From assembly GCF_019970045.1 (NCBI RefSeq), contig NZ_JAHXYI010000001.1, positions 186,001 through 250,000 on the forward strand: 64,000 bases of DNA, read 5' to 3'. Below are positions 31,638-40,762 of this stretch, piece by piece. The position numbers and the translations under genes were made by a program. The notes below the pieces were generated by a model, which searched no databases, had not been told where the DNA came from, and saw only the letters and a program-made list of their open reading frames with translations. The stretch is from Chryseobacterium sp. GVT01B. Lineage in GTDB: Bacteria > Bacteroidota > Bacteroidia > Flavobacteriales > Weeksellaceae. Numbering within the stretch: position 1 is the first letter of the stretch; each line of letters opens with the position of its first letter.

Positions 31638-32039
31638 ATGAAATTACAATTCAGCCTGAAATATCTTCTTCTAACCATATTTATTTTTCTGGTGGAAGTA
31701 TTAATTGCCACCAAATTAAGTGGTGTTTTCTTCGTAAGAGCTTATCTCGGGGATGTTATTGTGGTGATGCTTCTGTATACTTTTGTGAAAAGTTTTGTAA
31801 AAGTAAATGACCAGAAACTGATTCTGGGAATTCTGATTTTTTCATTTCTGGTAGAGTTTGCCCAGTATTTCAATATTGCAGAAAAATTAGGCTTCCGCCC
31901 TGGAAGCCTGATGTATATTGTGATCGGAAATTCTTTCTCCTGGATTGATAATCTGTGTTACGCTGTAGGCTGCCTGTTGCTCTATCTTTTCGTAAAGATG
32001 ACAAAAAGTGAAAACTTAACCTCAACTCCTAATCCCTAA
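31638..32039 (+). CDS. DUF2809-family membrane protein
   Basis: A 133-residue protein with four hydrophobic segments. YLGDVIVVMLLYTFVKSF near residue 37, EFAQYF near residue 74 and FSWIDNLCYAVGCLLLYLF near residue 105 match DUF2809, small integral membrane proteins of unknown function. It lies between a terminator and the convergent YARHG lipoprotein gene, with 24 bases between the stops. Confidence 0.8.
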   Translation: MKLQFSLKYLLLTIFIFLVEVLIATKLSGVFFVRAYLGDVIVVMLLYTFVKSFVKVNDQKLILGILIFSFLVEFAQYFNIAEKLGFRPGSLMYIVIGNSFSWIDNLCYAVGCLLLYLFVKMTKSENLTSTPNP

Positions 32040-32063
32040 CGCCTGCAACCTGCCACCTATTAC

Positions 32064-32984
32064 TTATCTCCCAAAACTGTCATACTTATCCTCTGCATAC
32101 TTGGTAAAGCGGTTCAATAAAGCAACATTTTCCTTTTCCATAGGAGAAAGATCATTGTCTACATTGCTGGAAACAGGAATGTACCAGTCTGTTTGTTCAA
32201 AGAAATTTCTGTAGGTTTCTTTTTTGAAAGAATAGCCATGTCTTGCAAATACAGAATTTTTGATGATCTCAAGATCAAGTTTTCTTAAGTTTTTAAGATC
32301 CTTTTCCGTCAGTTTCTGCTTAGAGGCATTCAGTTTGAATATCGCCTCTGAAGCAATACGGTTTTTAGATGTTTTATAGCTTTCTGTCTTTCCGGTTTCT
32401 TCATCCGTGTACTTTTCTGTAAACTCCTTAGGATTGGACCAGTCTACCAGATCAGAATCTTTATTCAACATAAAATTAGGATTGTAAACAAACTCTTTTT
32501 TAGTCAGTTTAAGTGTTTTTGAAGGTGCTTTAACGCTTGTTTTATCAAATGCGTTCCATTTTCCGGTTAAGCTGTCTCCCTTCAGTTTTACTTCAAATCT
32601 TCCGTCTGTTTTGTCATTGCCAGGTTCATCCAGTATAAAAGACGCTGAAGCCTCATTGAAAACTCCTCTGAATGGACGCTGATTGCCATTCACAATACTT
32701 TGTCCGTAAACGCTGTCTTTGGTAATTCTGTTGATCTTTAAAGAAATTCTTTTGTAATTATCGACATCATATTCCGAGCCATCTGTTTCGTCAACTATCT
32801 TTTCCATCCCGGCAAACTCACCGGTATAAATTCCGTAGTATTCTTTGTGAACTTCAGGAATAACTACAGAATCTTTCTTTGCGGTCAGGGAATCTTTCCC
32901 TGATTCATTGGCTTTTCCTTCTTTTTTACAGCTTGCTAAAGAAACTGCCATCAAAGAAATCAATGTGTAATTTACAATTTTCAT
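32064..32984 (-). CDS. YARHG-domain lipoprotein
   Basis: A 306-residue lipoprotein (lipobox SLASC, Cys19). The C-terminal 90 residues are a YARHG domain with the signature VFARHGYSFKKETYRNFFEQTDWY, a putative extracellular ligand-binding or peptidoglycan-linked domain. The preceding region, GIYTGEFAGMEKIVDE onward, is a beta-rich domain. It is the last gene of a three-gene operon and overlaps the DUF2306 gene by four bases (ATGA), so the two are translationally coupled. Exact role unknown. Confidence 0.85.
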   Translation of the reverse strand: MKIVNYTLISLMAVSLASCKKEGKANESGKDSLTAKKDSVVIPEVHKEYYGIYTGEFAGMEKIVDETDGSEYDVDNYKRISLKINRITKDSVYGQSIVNGNQRPFRGVFNEASASFILDEPGNDKTDGRFEVKLKGDSLTGKWNAFDKTSVKAPSKTLKLTKKEFVYNPNFMLNKDSDLVDWSNPKEFTEKYTDEETGKTESYKTSKNRIASEAIFKLNASKQKLTEKDLKNLRKLDLEIIKNSVFARHGYSFKKETYRNFFEQTDWYIPVSSNVDNDLSPMEKENVALLNRFTKYAEDKYDSFGR

Positions 32985-33619
32985 ATATGTTTTTTTGTGA
33001 TTAAATATTCAATAATAAGGATATTGGGAATCCAGCCCAGCCATGCAATGATCTGATATACATCCATAGGATTGGGATGAAATAAATATACAATAATTAC
33101 TTTCCACATTCTGAGGGTAATTGCAGACAGTGTAAAAGCAAAACTGCGCCACATCCATTGCTTGTGTTCTTTAAACTTTTTGTGTCTCGCCAGCTGATAT
33201 GCTTTAAAAGTTGAAAACCACCATAAAAAGCCTAAAATGACAAACGACACCTTTGATAAAATACCTCCGTTGGCAAAGGTTCCCATATAAATTCCTGATG
33301 ACGCCGCGAAAATCAGAATGAGAAAAATATACACTTTCCCCATATTCCGGTGGAAGTTTTTTAATCCAAAATTCCGTCTGAGAATGGACAGAAACCCTGA
33401 AAGAAGAACAAAGATACTTGTATAAACGTGAATATAGAAAAATGTGAGATATTCAGGTCTTTCTACCACTTCCGTCTGCTTAATCATCAGGAAACTGACT
33501 TCAGGATTAAAAGGAATATATTCTAAAGTAATTTTTAACATCAGCCAAAAGAAATACCAGAACCCTAAAACTAAAAGGATTTTAAAGAAAAAGGAACTAC
33601 TTCTTTTGACTGATAGCAT
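32981..33619 (-). CDS. DUF2306-family membrane protein
   Basis: A 212-residue inner-membrane protein with six hydrophobic segments and conserved histidines in FYIHVYTSIFVLLSGF, LKNFHRNMGKVYIF and HKQWMWRSFAFTLSA, the pattern of DUF2306, which looks like a heme-binding cytochrome-like fold. Activity is unknown. It is the middle gene of the operon: one base after the TonB-C-like gene and overlapping the YARHG gene by four bases. Confidence 0.82.
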   Translation of the reverse strand: MLSVKRSSSFFFKILLVLGFWYFFWLMLKITLEYIPFNPEVSFLMIKQTEVVERPEYLTFFYIHVYTSIFVLLSGFLSILRRNFGLKNFHRNMGKVYIFLILIFAASSGIYMGTFANGGILSKVSFVILGFLWWFSTFKAYQLARHKKFKEHKQWMWRSFAFTLSAITLRMWKVIIVYLFHPNPMDVYQIIAWLGWIPNILIIEYLITKKHI

Positions 33620-33620
33620 T

Positions 33621-34025
33621 TTAATAATTTTTAAAAGTCATAGGAACGTTATATGTTGATTTAATGGCTTGCCCATTTTTAGTGGCGGGTTTCCATCTTT
33701 TTTTTAAAGCATTCATTACACGATCCATTTCTTTATTCAGAGCAGGGTTGTTTCCTGTTGTTGAAATAGAACTTATGCTTCCGTCAGGATTAACATCAAA
33801 AGATGTTAATGATTTCGATGTACCAGATGCTTTCTCCATACAGGAAAGATCAAAGACTTTACTGATATCCTGCCTTAGGGTAGTCATTCCTCCTGGATAT
33901 TCAACAGGTGTAGTAACTGTGTTTTCTGTATTATTGTCTGTATTATAAGTAGTTTCTGGCTGGCTGGTTTGTGAAAATGCGAGTCCAAAACCAAGACACA
34001 AAGCGAAGGTTACTATTTTTTTCAT
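33621..34025 (-). CDS. Secreted protein with a TonB C-terminal-like domain
   Basis: A 134-residue protein with a signal peptide (ALCLGFGLAFSQ) and a C-terminal domain like that of TonB: FDVNPDGSISSISTTG, then LKKRWKPATKNGQAIKSTYNVPMTF. It has no membrane anchor for ExbBD coupling, so it cannot be an ordinary energy transducer. It is the first gene of a three-gene operon. A similar protein is encoded at 46204-46770. Two such stand-alone domains suggest a periplasmic family whose job is unknown. Confidence 0.78.
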   Translation of the reverse strand: MKKIVTFALCLGFGLAFSQTSQPETTYNTDNNTENTVTTPVEYPGGMTTLRQDISKVFDLSCMEKASGTSKSLTSFDVNPDGSISSISTTGNNPALNKEMDRVMNALKKRWKPATKNGQAIKSTYNVPMTFKNY

Positions 34026-34044
34026 GGTTTATTTTGTATTCAGA

Positions 34045-35346
34045 TTATTTATTTTCAAAGAAATCAATCACTAACTCATTGAATAACTCTGGTTTTTCTT
34101 CGGGAACATAATGATTGGCATTGGGGATAATAGCTAATTGTCCTTTTGGGATAGATTCTGAGATTTTTACCGTATGTTCTGTTTTTATAAGATCATTATC
34201 ACCAGCAATAATCAATGATGGACACTGAATTTTACTCAGGTCTTCATACTTCCATTGAGGATACTTCAAATCCAGATTGAGAAGATCAATAAAGATATCA
34301 TTTTTATGGTCTTTATTCTCTTGAGTAAGGTTCACGAGCATTGCCTTCATGGATTTTAAATCATTATCTTTGACTCCTTCCGGAAATATATTGGCTCCTG
34401 AACAGGCAATTTTGTCTACCATTTCGGGATATTTCATTGCCATAGACAGTGCGAGAATTCCTCCGTCACTCCAGCCAAGAATTTTTGTTTTTTTGATGTT
34501 CAGCTTCTCTAAAAACTGCTTAAGATCCTCTGTCTGAATATCAAAAGTAAGTTCTTTCGTTTTGTCATACGTAGATCTTCCCCGTTCACGGCAATCGACA
34601 ATGATCACTTTATATTTTTTAGCAAATGTATCTTTTTGGTTCATAAAGGCGCTGATGGATTGACCATTGCCATGAAGCATAAGAACCGGCTCACCTTCTC
34701 CATAGATTTCATAGTATAATTTGATACCATTAACATCCATAAATTTTCCCTCCGGCATTGCTCCGATAATACCACGACCTTTGATCAACAAAGATTTGTT
34801 GCCACTGAATGGTTTGTAATCTGAAGTTGCAATGGTAAAATGTTTTACGTGCTTTATTTTCTGAGAACGGATTCCTTCAAACCAACCATTTGAAGATGCA
34901 ATCTCTTTTTCAAAACCTGAATTTTCCAGTGGAATTTCAGTCCATTTTTTTGACTTTCCATCATTGACTTCCAACTTAAAATCGTCAAAATAAAAATCCC
35001 CGTTGCTTTGTGCAAAAGCTCCGATATTCATGGTCTTCGCAGATGGATTGATGGTTCCTTTTATTTCGTAGGTTTTCCATTCATGGGTTACCTGGATTCC
35101 ATAATATTGATTTTCAAAGAAACCAGTAGACTCATCTTTATTATCTATTCTGCACCATAACCCACAATTGGAACCATTATCCTCATTATCTTTTCTGATT
35201 TTTGCCGTTATACGGAAGTTCCAGTTAGGTTTATTCTCTATATTGACAGCCTGTGTAAGTGAAGTCCAGTCAGAAACAATTGTTTTTTCCTGGCTGTATC
35301 CTAAAAAGAACCAGAATAAAAGAAAGAAGGCGAAATTTTTTTTCAT
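34045..35346 (-). CDS. Secreted alpha/beta hydrolase with an N-terminal beta-sandwich
   Basis: A 433-residue protein. The ATG at 35346 starts a clean signal peptide (KKNFAFFLLFWFFLGYSQ); a longer version would overlap the upstream gene. Residues about 20-200 are a beta-rich, carbohydrate-binding-like domain (FRITAKIRKDNEDNGSNCG, DDFKLEVNDG). Residues about 205-433 are an alpha/beta hydrolase: oxyanion loop MLHGNGQS, nucleophile elbow GWSDGG (Ser), acid in GDNDLI and His in NANHYVPEE. It is an esterase-like enzyme outside the cytoplasm with unknown substrate. Confidence 0.85.
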   Translation of the reverse strand: MKKNFAFFLLFWFFLGYSQEKTIVSDWTSLTQAVNIENKPNWNFRITAKIRKDNEDNGSNCGLWCRIDNKDESTGFFENQYYGIQVTHEWKTYEIKGTINPSAKTMNIGAFAQSNGDFYFDDFKLEVNDGKSKKWTEIPLENSGFEKEIASSNGWFEGIRSQKIKHVKHFTIATSDYKPFSGNKSLLIKGRGIIGAMPEGKFMDVNGIKLYYEIYGEGEPVLMLHGNGQSISAFMNQKDTFAKKYKVIIVDCRERGRSTYDKTKELTFDIQTEDLKQFLEKLNIKKTKILGWSDGGILALSMAMKYPEMVDKIACSGANIFPEGVKDNDLKSMKAMLVNLTQENKDHKNDIFIDLLNLDLKYPQWKYEDLSKIQCPSLIIAGDNDLIKTEHTVKISESIPKGQLAIIPNANHYVPEEKPELFNELVIDFFENK

Positions 35347-35377
35347 GTGTTTAGTTTTTAGTAAAAGTAATATTTTT

Positions 35378-36580
35378 TTATAAGCTGTTGAGATCCTGTG
35401 CAATCAGCCATCCCTCACTCCAGCATGCCTGGAAATTGAATCCTCCGGTCACGGCGTCAATATTCAAAACTTCTCCGGCGATATAGAAATTAGGGAGGAG
35501 TTTTGAAGACATGTTTTTGAAGTTAATTTCCTTTAAATCAACACCTCCAGCTGTCACAAATTCATCTTTAAAAGTTGATTTTCCGGTCACCTGGAACTTC
35601 TTTTTGCAAAGATTTTCTAATATTTTCTGCATTTCTTTTCCGGAAATATTAGCCACCTGTTTGTTGAGGTCAACTTTTGAAATATCTAAAATTTTCTGCC
35701 AGAACCTGTTGGTAATATCAAAGATCTTAGACTGTCCGATAGTCTTTTTAGGATTACTTTGTTTAAAATTATGGAAGATTTCTTCCGCTTCGTCCATTTC
35801 TATGGAGATAAAATTAACTTCAATTTCAAAGTTATATTTAAGTTTTGCCAGACTTATGGCTTCCCATGCAGAAATTTTCAGAACAGCAGGCCCGGAAAGT
35901 CCCCAATGCGTAATAAGTAAAGGTCCGCTTTCTTCAGTTTTGAGTTTAGGAATAGAAATTCCTGCATTTTCAAAGCTTGTTCCCGGAAGGTCTTTCAGCA
36001 ATGCATCTTTAATATTAAAAGTAAAAAGAGAGGGGACAAGGTCTACAATCTTATGTCCCAGATTTTCAACCATTTTCAAAGACTTTGGAGAGCTTCCGGT
36101 GGTATATACGATATAATCCGCCTCAAAATCCCCTGAATTGGTTTTTACGATATATTTTTCACTCTGTTTTTCAATCTCTTTTACCGTACATTTTGTTTTT
36201 ATAGAAACATTTTTCTTTTGCGCTTCGTTCAGAAAAGTATTGATGATCGTCTGAGAAGAATTACTTTCAGGGAAAGTTCTGTTATCATTTTCAATTTTCA
36301 ACGTAACATTACGCTGGTCAAACCACTCCATCGTATCTCCAGGCTGAAATTTACTGAAAACACTTAGTAGTTCCTTGTTTCCACGAGGATAAAACTGAAC
36401 AAGTTCTCTTGGATCAAAACATGCGTGAGTCACATTGCAGCGTCCGCCTCCGGAAATTTTAACCTTCTGAAGGACATCAGAGTTCTGTTCTAAAATCGTA
36501 ATTGTATATTTCTTTTCGTCAAGATTGGATGCACAGAAAAAGCCTGCAGCACCGCCTCCGATAATAATGATTTGTTTCAT
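35378..36580 (-). CDS. HI0933-family FAD-dependent oxidoreductase
   Basis: A 400-residue flavoprotein. The N-terminal dinucleotide fold is IIGGGAAGFFCA, followed by KVKISGGGRCNVTHA near residue 45, the hallmark of the HI0933/BaiN-like family, and the C-terminal FAD contact is TAGGVDLKEI and DAVTGGFNFQACWSEGW. Members may reduce steroids or other enones, but most have no known substrate. A TACTTTTG element at 36614-36621 may be its promoter. It is divergent from the thioesterase gene. Confidence 0.88.
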   Translation of the reverse strand: MKQIIIIGGGAAGFFCASNLDEKKYTITILEQNSDVLQKVKISGGGRCNVTHACFDPRELVQFYPRGNKELLSVFSKFQPGDTMEWFDQRNVTLKIENDNRTFPESNSSQTIINTFLNEAQKKNVSIKTKCTVKEIEKQSEKYIVKTNSGDFEADYIVYTTGSSPKSLKMVENLGHKIVDLVPSLFTFNIKDALLKDLPGTSFENAGISIPKLKTEESGPLLITHWGLSGPAVLKISAWEAISLAKLKYNFEIEVNFISIEMDEAEEIFHNFKQSNPKKTIGQSKIFDITNRFWQKILDISKVDLNKQVANISGKEMQKILENLCKKKFQVTGKSTFKDEFVTAGGVDLKEINFKNMSSKLLPNFYIAGEVLNIDAVTGGFNFQACWSEGWLIAQDLNSL

Positions 36581-36613
36581 GTATATGTAATCCTATGCGG
36601 AAGATTATTTTTT

Positions 36614-36621
36614 CAAAAGTA
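36614..36621 (-). promoter_or_regulatory. Putative -7 promoter element of the HI0933-family gene
   Basis: Reads TACTTTTG on the minus strand, 33 bases before the ATG at 36580. Confidence 0.35.
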
Positions 36622-36648
36622 CAATTTTTATAAACCATCTTATTTGAG

Positions 36649-36656
36649 TATTTTTG
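36649..36656 (+). promoter_or_regulatory. Putative -7 promoter element of the thioesterase gene
   Basis: TATTTTTG, 38 bases before the ATG at 36695; it supports that start over upstream in-frame codons. Confidence 0.4.
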
Positions 36657-36694
36657 AAGATTATTATTTTATAATACCCAAAAACGATTTTCAA

Positions 36695-37189
36695 ATGATT
36701 TTCTACCATAAATTTGAAGTGCGATGGAGCGATCTTGATGCCAACAAGCACTTAGCCAATTCATCATATGTACAATATTGTGCGCAAGCCAGAATGGCTT
36801 TTATGACTAAAGAAAAAATGGGGGTTACCCAGCTGAGCAGATGGGGAATTGGTCCTGTGATCCTGCATGAAAGATATTCTTTCTTCAAAGAGATCTATGC
36901 CGATCAGATTGTAATTGTAAGTGTGGAAATAGACGGATGTGCAGAAGATTCTTCTATCTACCGTTTCGTACACAAATTCTATACACCGGATGGAATGCAC
37001 TGTGCCACTGCAGAAGCTACAGGAGTATGGATTGATATGATGCTTAGAAAAATGACCACTCCACCCGATGATGTAGTGGAAGCAATGAATAAGTATAAAA
37101 GCCCGGAAACTGTTGTATTATCGAAAGAGGATTTCAAAAAATTTCCTTTCCATCCACACAATATCGACCCGGCAGAAATTAATATATAA
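36695..37189 (+). CDS. Acyl-CoA thioesterase, hotdog fold (4HBT/YbgC-like)
   Basis: A 164-residue hotdog-fold protein that likely hydrolyses acyl-CoA or acyl-ACP thioesters. VRWSDLDANKHLANSSYVQYCAQAR is the 4HBT/YbgC-type active-site stretch, with the key acid in SDLDANKH. The ATG at 36695 gives a start at the first conserved strand (MIFYHKFEVRWSDLD); upstream in-frame codons would add a nonconserved extension overlapping the divergent promoter. Substrate length is unknown. The thiL gene follows after about 95 bases that hold TGAT-rich short repeats. Confidence 0.85.
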   Translation: MIFYHKFEVRWSDLDANKHLANSSYVQYCAQARMAFMTKEKMGVTQLSRWGIGPVILHERYSFFKEIYADQIVIVSVEIDGCAEDSSIYRFVHKFYTPDGMHCATAEATGVWIDMMLRKMTTPPDDVVEAMNKYKSPETVVLSKEDFKKFPFHPHNIDPAEINI

Positions 37190-37283
37190 ATGATGAATGA
37201 TGGTTGATCAATGATATACGATGAAAATCTGTGTTCTTGATAATCAACTTTCATTTATCAATGATCACTTATAAACAGAAATT

Positions 37284-38336
37284 ATGTTTGAAGATAAATC
37301 ACAGGAGCTGACGCCCATTTCAAAACTAGGAGAATTCGGTCTTATTAAGCATTTGACAGAGCATTTTCCGTTATCCAATGAATCTTCGGAACTTGGGGTA
37401 GGAGATGATGCAGCAGTTATCAATCCTGATAACAAAAAAGTAGTTCTTACAACAGACGTACTGGCTGAAGGAGTACACTTCAATCTGGGGTATGTGCCGT
37501 TGAAGCACTTAGGATATAAAGCTGTCGTGGTAAACCTTAGTGATATTGCAGCAATGAATGCAACGCCTACACAGATCTTGGTTTCCCTTGCGGTTTCCAA
37601 CCGTTTTCCGGTAGAAGCTTTAGAAGAAATCTATTCCGGAATTCAGGCTGCCTGCGGAAGATATAAAGTTGACCTTATAGGAGGAGATACCACAAGTTCC
37701 AACTCAGGGCTGGTAATGAGTATTACCGCTGTAGGAATTGAAAATGAAGAAAATATCGTAAAAAGGAGTGGTGCAAAACCTAATGATCTTCTTGTGGTAA
37801 CCGGAGATTTGGGTGGTGCTTACATGGGGTTACAGATTCTGGAAAGAGAGCATGCTGTATATCTTGCAGATCCAAATATGCAGCCGGAAATGGAAGGCTA
37901 CGATTATATCTTGGAAAGACAATTGAAGCCTGAAGCAAGAACAGACGTGAAGGCAATTCTTGAAGAACTGGATATAAAACCAACTTCTATGATTGACATT
38001 TCAGATGGCCTGGCTTCAGAAATCCTTCACCTTTCAGATCAGTCAAAAGTAGGCTTCAGATTGTATGAAGAAAAAGTACCATTGGATAATCTTACGATCT
38101 CTACTGCAGATGAAATGAACTTGAATCCGGTAATGACTGCTTTAAGTGGTGGTGAAGATTATGAACTTCTGTTCACGATTTCGCCAGATGATTTTGATAA
38201 AATTAAAAATCACCCGGATTTTACCATTATAGGACATGCCGTAGAAAAAGAAGATGGAAACTTTATGGTAGCAAGAGGATCTAACCAGTTGGTAGCATTA
38301 ACTGCTCAAGGTTGGGATGCCTTTTTAAACCAATAA
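37284..38336 (+). CDS. thiL: Thiamine-monophosphate kinase
   Basis: A 350-residue cytosolic enzyme that phosphorylates thiamine monophosphate to thiamine diphosphate with ATP. GVGDDAAVINP near residue 40, TTDVLAEGVHFNL near residue 58, LSDIAAMNATP near residue 85, GGDTTSSNSGLVMSITAVG near residue 130 and IDISDGLASE near residue 235 are all ThiL motifs. No TPP riboswitch is seen upstream. It ends at a terminator and is followed by an AraC-type regulator. Confidence 0.93.
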   Translation: MFEDKSQELTPISKLGEFGLIKHLTEHFPLSNESSELGVGDDAAVINPDNKKVVLTTDVLAEGVHFNLGYVPLKHLGYKAVVVNLSDIAAMNATPTQILVSLAVSNRFPVEALEEIYSGIQAACGRYKVDLIGGDTTSSNSGLVMSITAVGIENEENIVKRSGAKPNDLLVVTGDLGGAYMGLQILEREHAVYLADPNMQPEMEGYDYILERQLKPEARTDVKAILEELDIKPTSMIDISDGLASEILHLSDQSKVGFRLYEEKVPLDNLTISTADEMNLNPVMTALSGGEDYELLFTISPDDFDKIKNHPDFTIIGHAVEKEDGNFMVARGSNQLVALTAQGWDAFLNQ

Positions 38337-38372
38337 AACCGAAAAATTATATTTAATTTTAAATATTGTAAG

Positions 38373-38406
38373 AAAACCGCAGCACTTTTTTTGCTGTGGT
38401 TTTTGT
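38373..38406 (+). terminator. Rho-independent terminator of thiL
   Basis: AAAACCGCAGCA (38373-38384) pairs with TGCTGTGGTTTT (38392-38403, one G-T pair), then TGTTT. T-rich loop. Confidence 0.75.
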
Positions 38407-38434
38407 TTATCACTGATTATTTTGCAATAAAGTA

Positions 38435-39256
38435 ATGTTTACGCCAGAAAAAGAAATCCCGGTTCACCATCTCACTTCTGAAGAATTTCAGATGAGCACG
38501 CTGAGTGCAGCTGGCCCGGAGAATTTTCATGATGTTCACCGGCATAATTTTTTTGAAATCATCTGGTTCAGGAGCGTGTATGAAAACAGCCGTTTAGAAC
38601 TGGATTTTGAAAGCTATCAACTTGAGAATAATCAGATCTGTATCATTGCACCGGGACAGGCATTCAACATGAAACTGGAAGGAGAAGAGGGATATGCAAT
38701 GGCCATAAGCAGGGAAATTTTTAATGAAGCCTGTGATATAGAATCGGTACTTACAGGAGGTGAGCTTCCCTTTTTTTTAAATCCGGAAAATGAAAAGATC
38801 TGCAGTACCCTTATATCACTGATTGAGCAGGAATATAAAGCTGCATCAAGGACGGAACTCTTAAAGACATATCTGAAAGCATTCTGTATCATCATCGGAG
38901 AGCAAATTCATCCCCAGGAACCTTTATTGAATGACCGTCAACGCATTCAGGAACTGGTGGGGCTTATTGAGAGGCATTATATAATGCACAGAGAAACAGG
39001 TTTCTACGCTGGTCAATTAAAAATAAGTACACACCATCTTAATGATATTGTGCGCCTTTTGAGAGGAACAACAGTCAAAAAAATGATTTCCCAGCGTCTT
39101 GTCCTGGAAGCCAAAAGAGAACTTAGCTTTGGAGCTCTCACCGTGAAGGAAATTGCTTTTAAACTCGGTTTTAATGATGCTTCATATTTTTCAAGGTTTT
39201 TCAAGAAACATACTAACCAAAATCCTGACAGCTTTAAGAATAATGAAAAAAGATAA
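38435..39256 (+). CDS. AraC-family transcriptional regulator
   Basis: A 273-residue DNA-binding protein. The first 150 residues are a cupin-like sensing domain (FHDVHRHNFFEIIWFRSV and IAPGQAFNMKLEG). The last 100 residues hold the two helix-turn-helix motifs of the AraC family, ending with AFKLGFNDASYFSRFFKKHTNQNPDSFK. Effector unknown. It precedes the MFS exporter gene on the same strand with about 170 bases between, so it may control that gene, as adjacent AraC-exporter pairs often do. Confidence 0.9.
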   Translation: MFTPEKEIPVHHLTSEEFQMSTLSAAGPENFHDVHRHNFFEIIWFRSVYENSRLELDFESYQLENNQICIIAPGQAFNMKLEGEEGYAMAISREIFNEACDIESVLTGGELPFFLNPENEKICSTLISLIEQEYKAASRTELLKTYLKAFCIIIGEQIHPQEPLLNDRQRIQELVGLIERHYIMHRETGFYAGQLKISTHHLNDIVRLLRGTTVKKMISQRLVLEAKRELSFGALTVKEIAFKLGFNDASYFSRFFKKHTNQNPDSFKNNEKR

Positions 39257-39424
39257 TCCTCAATATTTACTATAATGATTGGCTTAAATTAATATTTTTC
39301 ATTTATTTTTTTTCATTTAAATCCTCAGTTTGTCCTATACTTCCTTCAGTTCTTTTATTGAAATATGACGCTTTTTAAAGCAACTTTGCAGCTGAAAAAC
39401 CGCCTGTGAAGGCTTATATTATTT

Positions 39425-40621
39425 ATGAAGAAGAATTTGAATATTGTAGTGTTTATTTTGGCACTGCTCAACACCTTGGAGTCGCTAAGTATAGATCTTT
39501 ATCTTCCCGCTTTCCCAAGTATGGCTAAAATCTTTAATACCGATATCGGCCATATCCAGATATCCATTTCGGTGTTCTTTGCCGGATTTGCTTTCGGACA
39601 ATTATTATGGGGACCTTTATCAGACAAAAAAGGAAGAAAACCCATGTTGTATTGCGGGCTTTTACTTTTTATTATAGGTGCTACGGCCATCTATTTTACC
39701 TCAGATATTTATGTTTTATGGGCAATGCGTTTCTTGCAGGCGTTCGGAGGAAGTGCTGGCATTGTAATTGGCAGAGCGATCATTATTGATCTTTACGATA
39801 AACAAAAATCGGTAGCCATCTTTTCCCAGCAGTCTCAGATCAGTGGTATCGCTCCCATTGTGGCTCCGTTACTGGGAAGTGTTTTCCTTAAATTCTGGGG
39901 TTGGAACAGTTCTTTTGCCTTTTTATGTATCATGGGACTCATCACGTTTTTCATGGTATACAAATATGTGCCGGAAACGAATAGCAGAATCAATCTTCCT
40001 GACGAAGAACTGATGAATGAAAAAGGATTAAAAGATCAGCTTAAAATGATTATTTCCAACAAAGATTTTATCAACAGTACGATGGTGGGAAGTATTGCGT
40101 TTGCATCCCTTATTATTTACATTTCAAATGCACCGTTTCTATTCATGGAAATTCATGGGTTTTCGAGCAGTACATTTAGTTTTATATTTGCTTTTAACTC
40201 CCTGGCATTGATCACGGCTGCCTATATTACCCCTAAGCTGATTAAAAGGATAAGCAATTCAACACTGTTATTTACAGCTACTATTGTATTACTGGTGGTA
40301 TGTTCGCTTCATATTCTGATTGCCGCTGAAAATGTTTCTGTAGCCCTGGAAATTGCAATGCTGTATCTGTCGTTACTGGCCATCGGTATTTTATTTCCTA
40401 TCACGTCAGCTCATGCACTTTCTCCATTTAAAGAAGGAAGAGGAACGGCAGCTGCTTTACTTGGATTCATGCAGTTGATGGTTACCTTTTTAATTTCAGG
40501 ACTGATAGGACTTTTAGAAGCAGAATCTATCATCCCGATGGTGGTAACACGTTCCGCAATGGCATTAATCGCGGTTGGGTTCGGATACCGTATTTTTAAA
40601 GCTCAAAAAGTAACATCTTAA
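39425..40621 (+). CDS. Bcr/CflA-type MFS multidrug efflux transporter
   Basis: A 398-residue inner-membrane protein with twelve predicted membrane segments. SIDLYLPAFPSMAKIF near residue 22 and GPLSDKKGRKPMLYCGLLLF near residue 62 (the MFS loop 2-3 signature) and RFLQAFGGSAGIVIGRAII near residue 103 match the Bcr/CflA drug-proton antiporter group. It probably exports small hydrophobic drugs. The AraC gene upstream is a likely regulator. CAACTTTG near 39382, one base off the consensus, may be its promoter. Confidence 0.9.
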   Translation: MKKNLNIVVFILALLNTLESLSIDLYLPAFPSMAKIFNTDIGHIQISISVFFAGFAFGQLLWGPLSDKKGRKPMLYCGLLLFIIGATAIYFTSDIYVLWAMRFLQAFGGSAGIVIGRAIIIDLYDKQKSVAIFSQQSQISGIAPIVAPLLGSVFLKFWGWNSSFAFLCIMGLITFFMVYKYVPETNSRINLPDEELMNEKGLKDQLKMIISNKDFINSTMVGSIAFASLIIYISNAPFLFMEIHGFSSSTFSFIFAFNSLALITAAYITPKLIKRISNSTLLFTATIVLLVVCSLHILIAAENVSVALEIAMLYLSLLAIGILFPITSAHALSPFKEGRGTAAALLGFMQLMVTFLISGLIGLLEAESIIPMVVTRSAMALIAVGFGYRIFKAQKVTS

Positions 40622-40716
40622 ATACCTGTTTTCATATATACAGAATAATGTACTGGAAAATTAATCCTCTTATTTGATCCTGTTGTCATACGATCCGGAC
40701 ACTTAATCAAGTATTT

Positions 40717-40747
40717 TTTGTGAAAAATCACCAAAGGGTTCTCTTTG
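40717..40747 (+). promoter_or_regulatory. Putative promoter of the DUF6268-like gene
   Basis: TTTG (40717-40720), 19-base spacer, TCTCTTTG (40740-40747), one base off TAnnTTTG, 15 bases before the ATG at 40763. Confidence 0.5.
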
Positions 40748-40762
40748 CATAAAATTTAAAAT

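Noticed and set aside
35511..36116. A 201-codon open frame antisense to the HI0933-family gene
   Set aside because: It lies wholly inside a conserved gene, with no family pattern and no promoter.
37190..37283. TGAT-rich sequence between the thioesterase gene and thiL as a riboswitch
   Set aside because: It shows short TGATNAATGA-like repeats only, with none of the conserved TPP-riboswitch segments.
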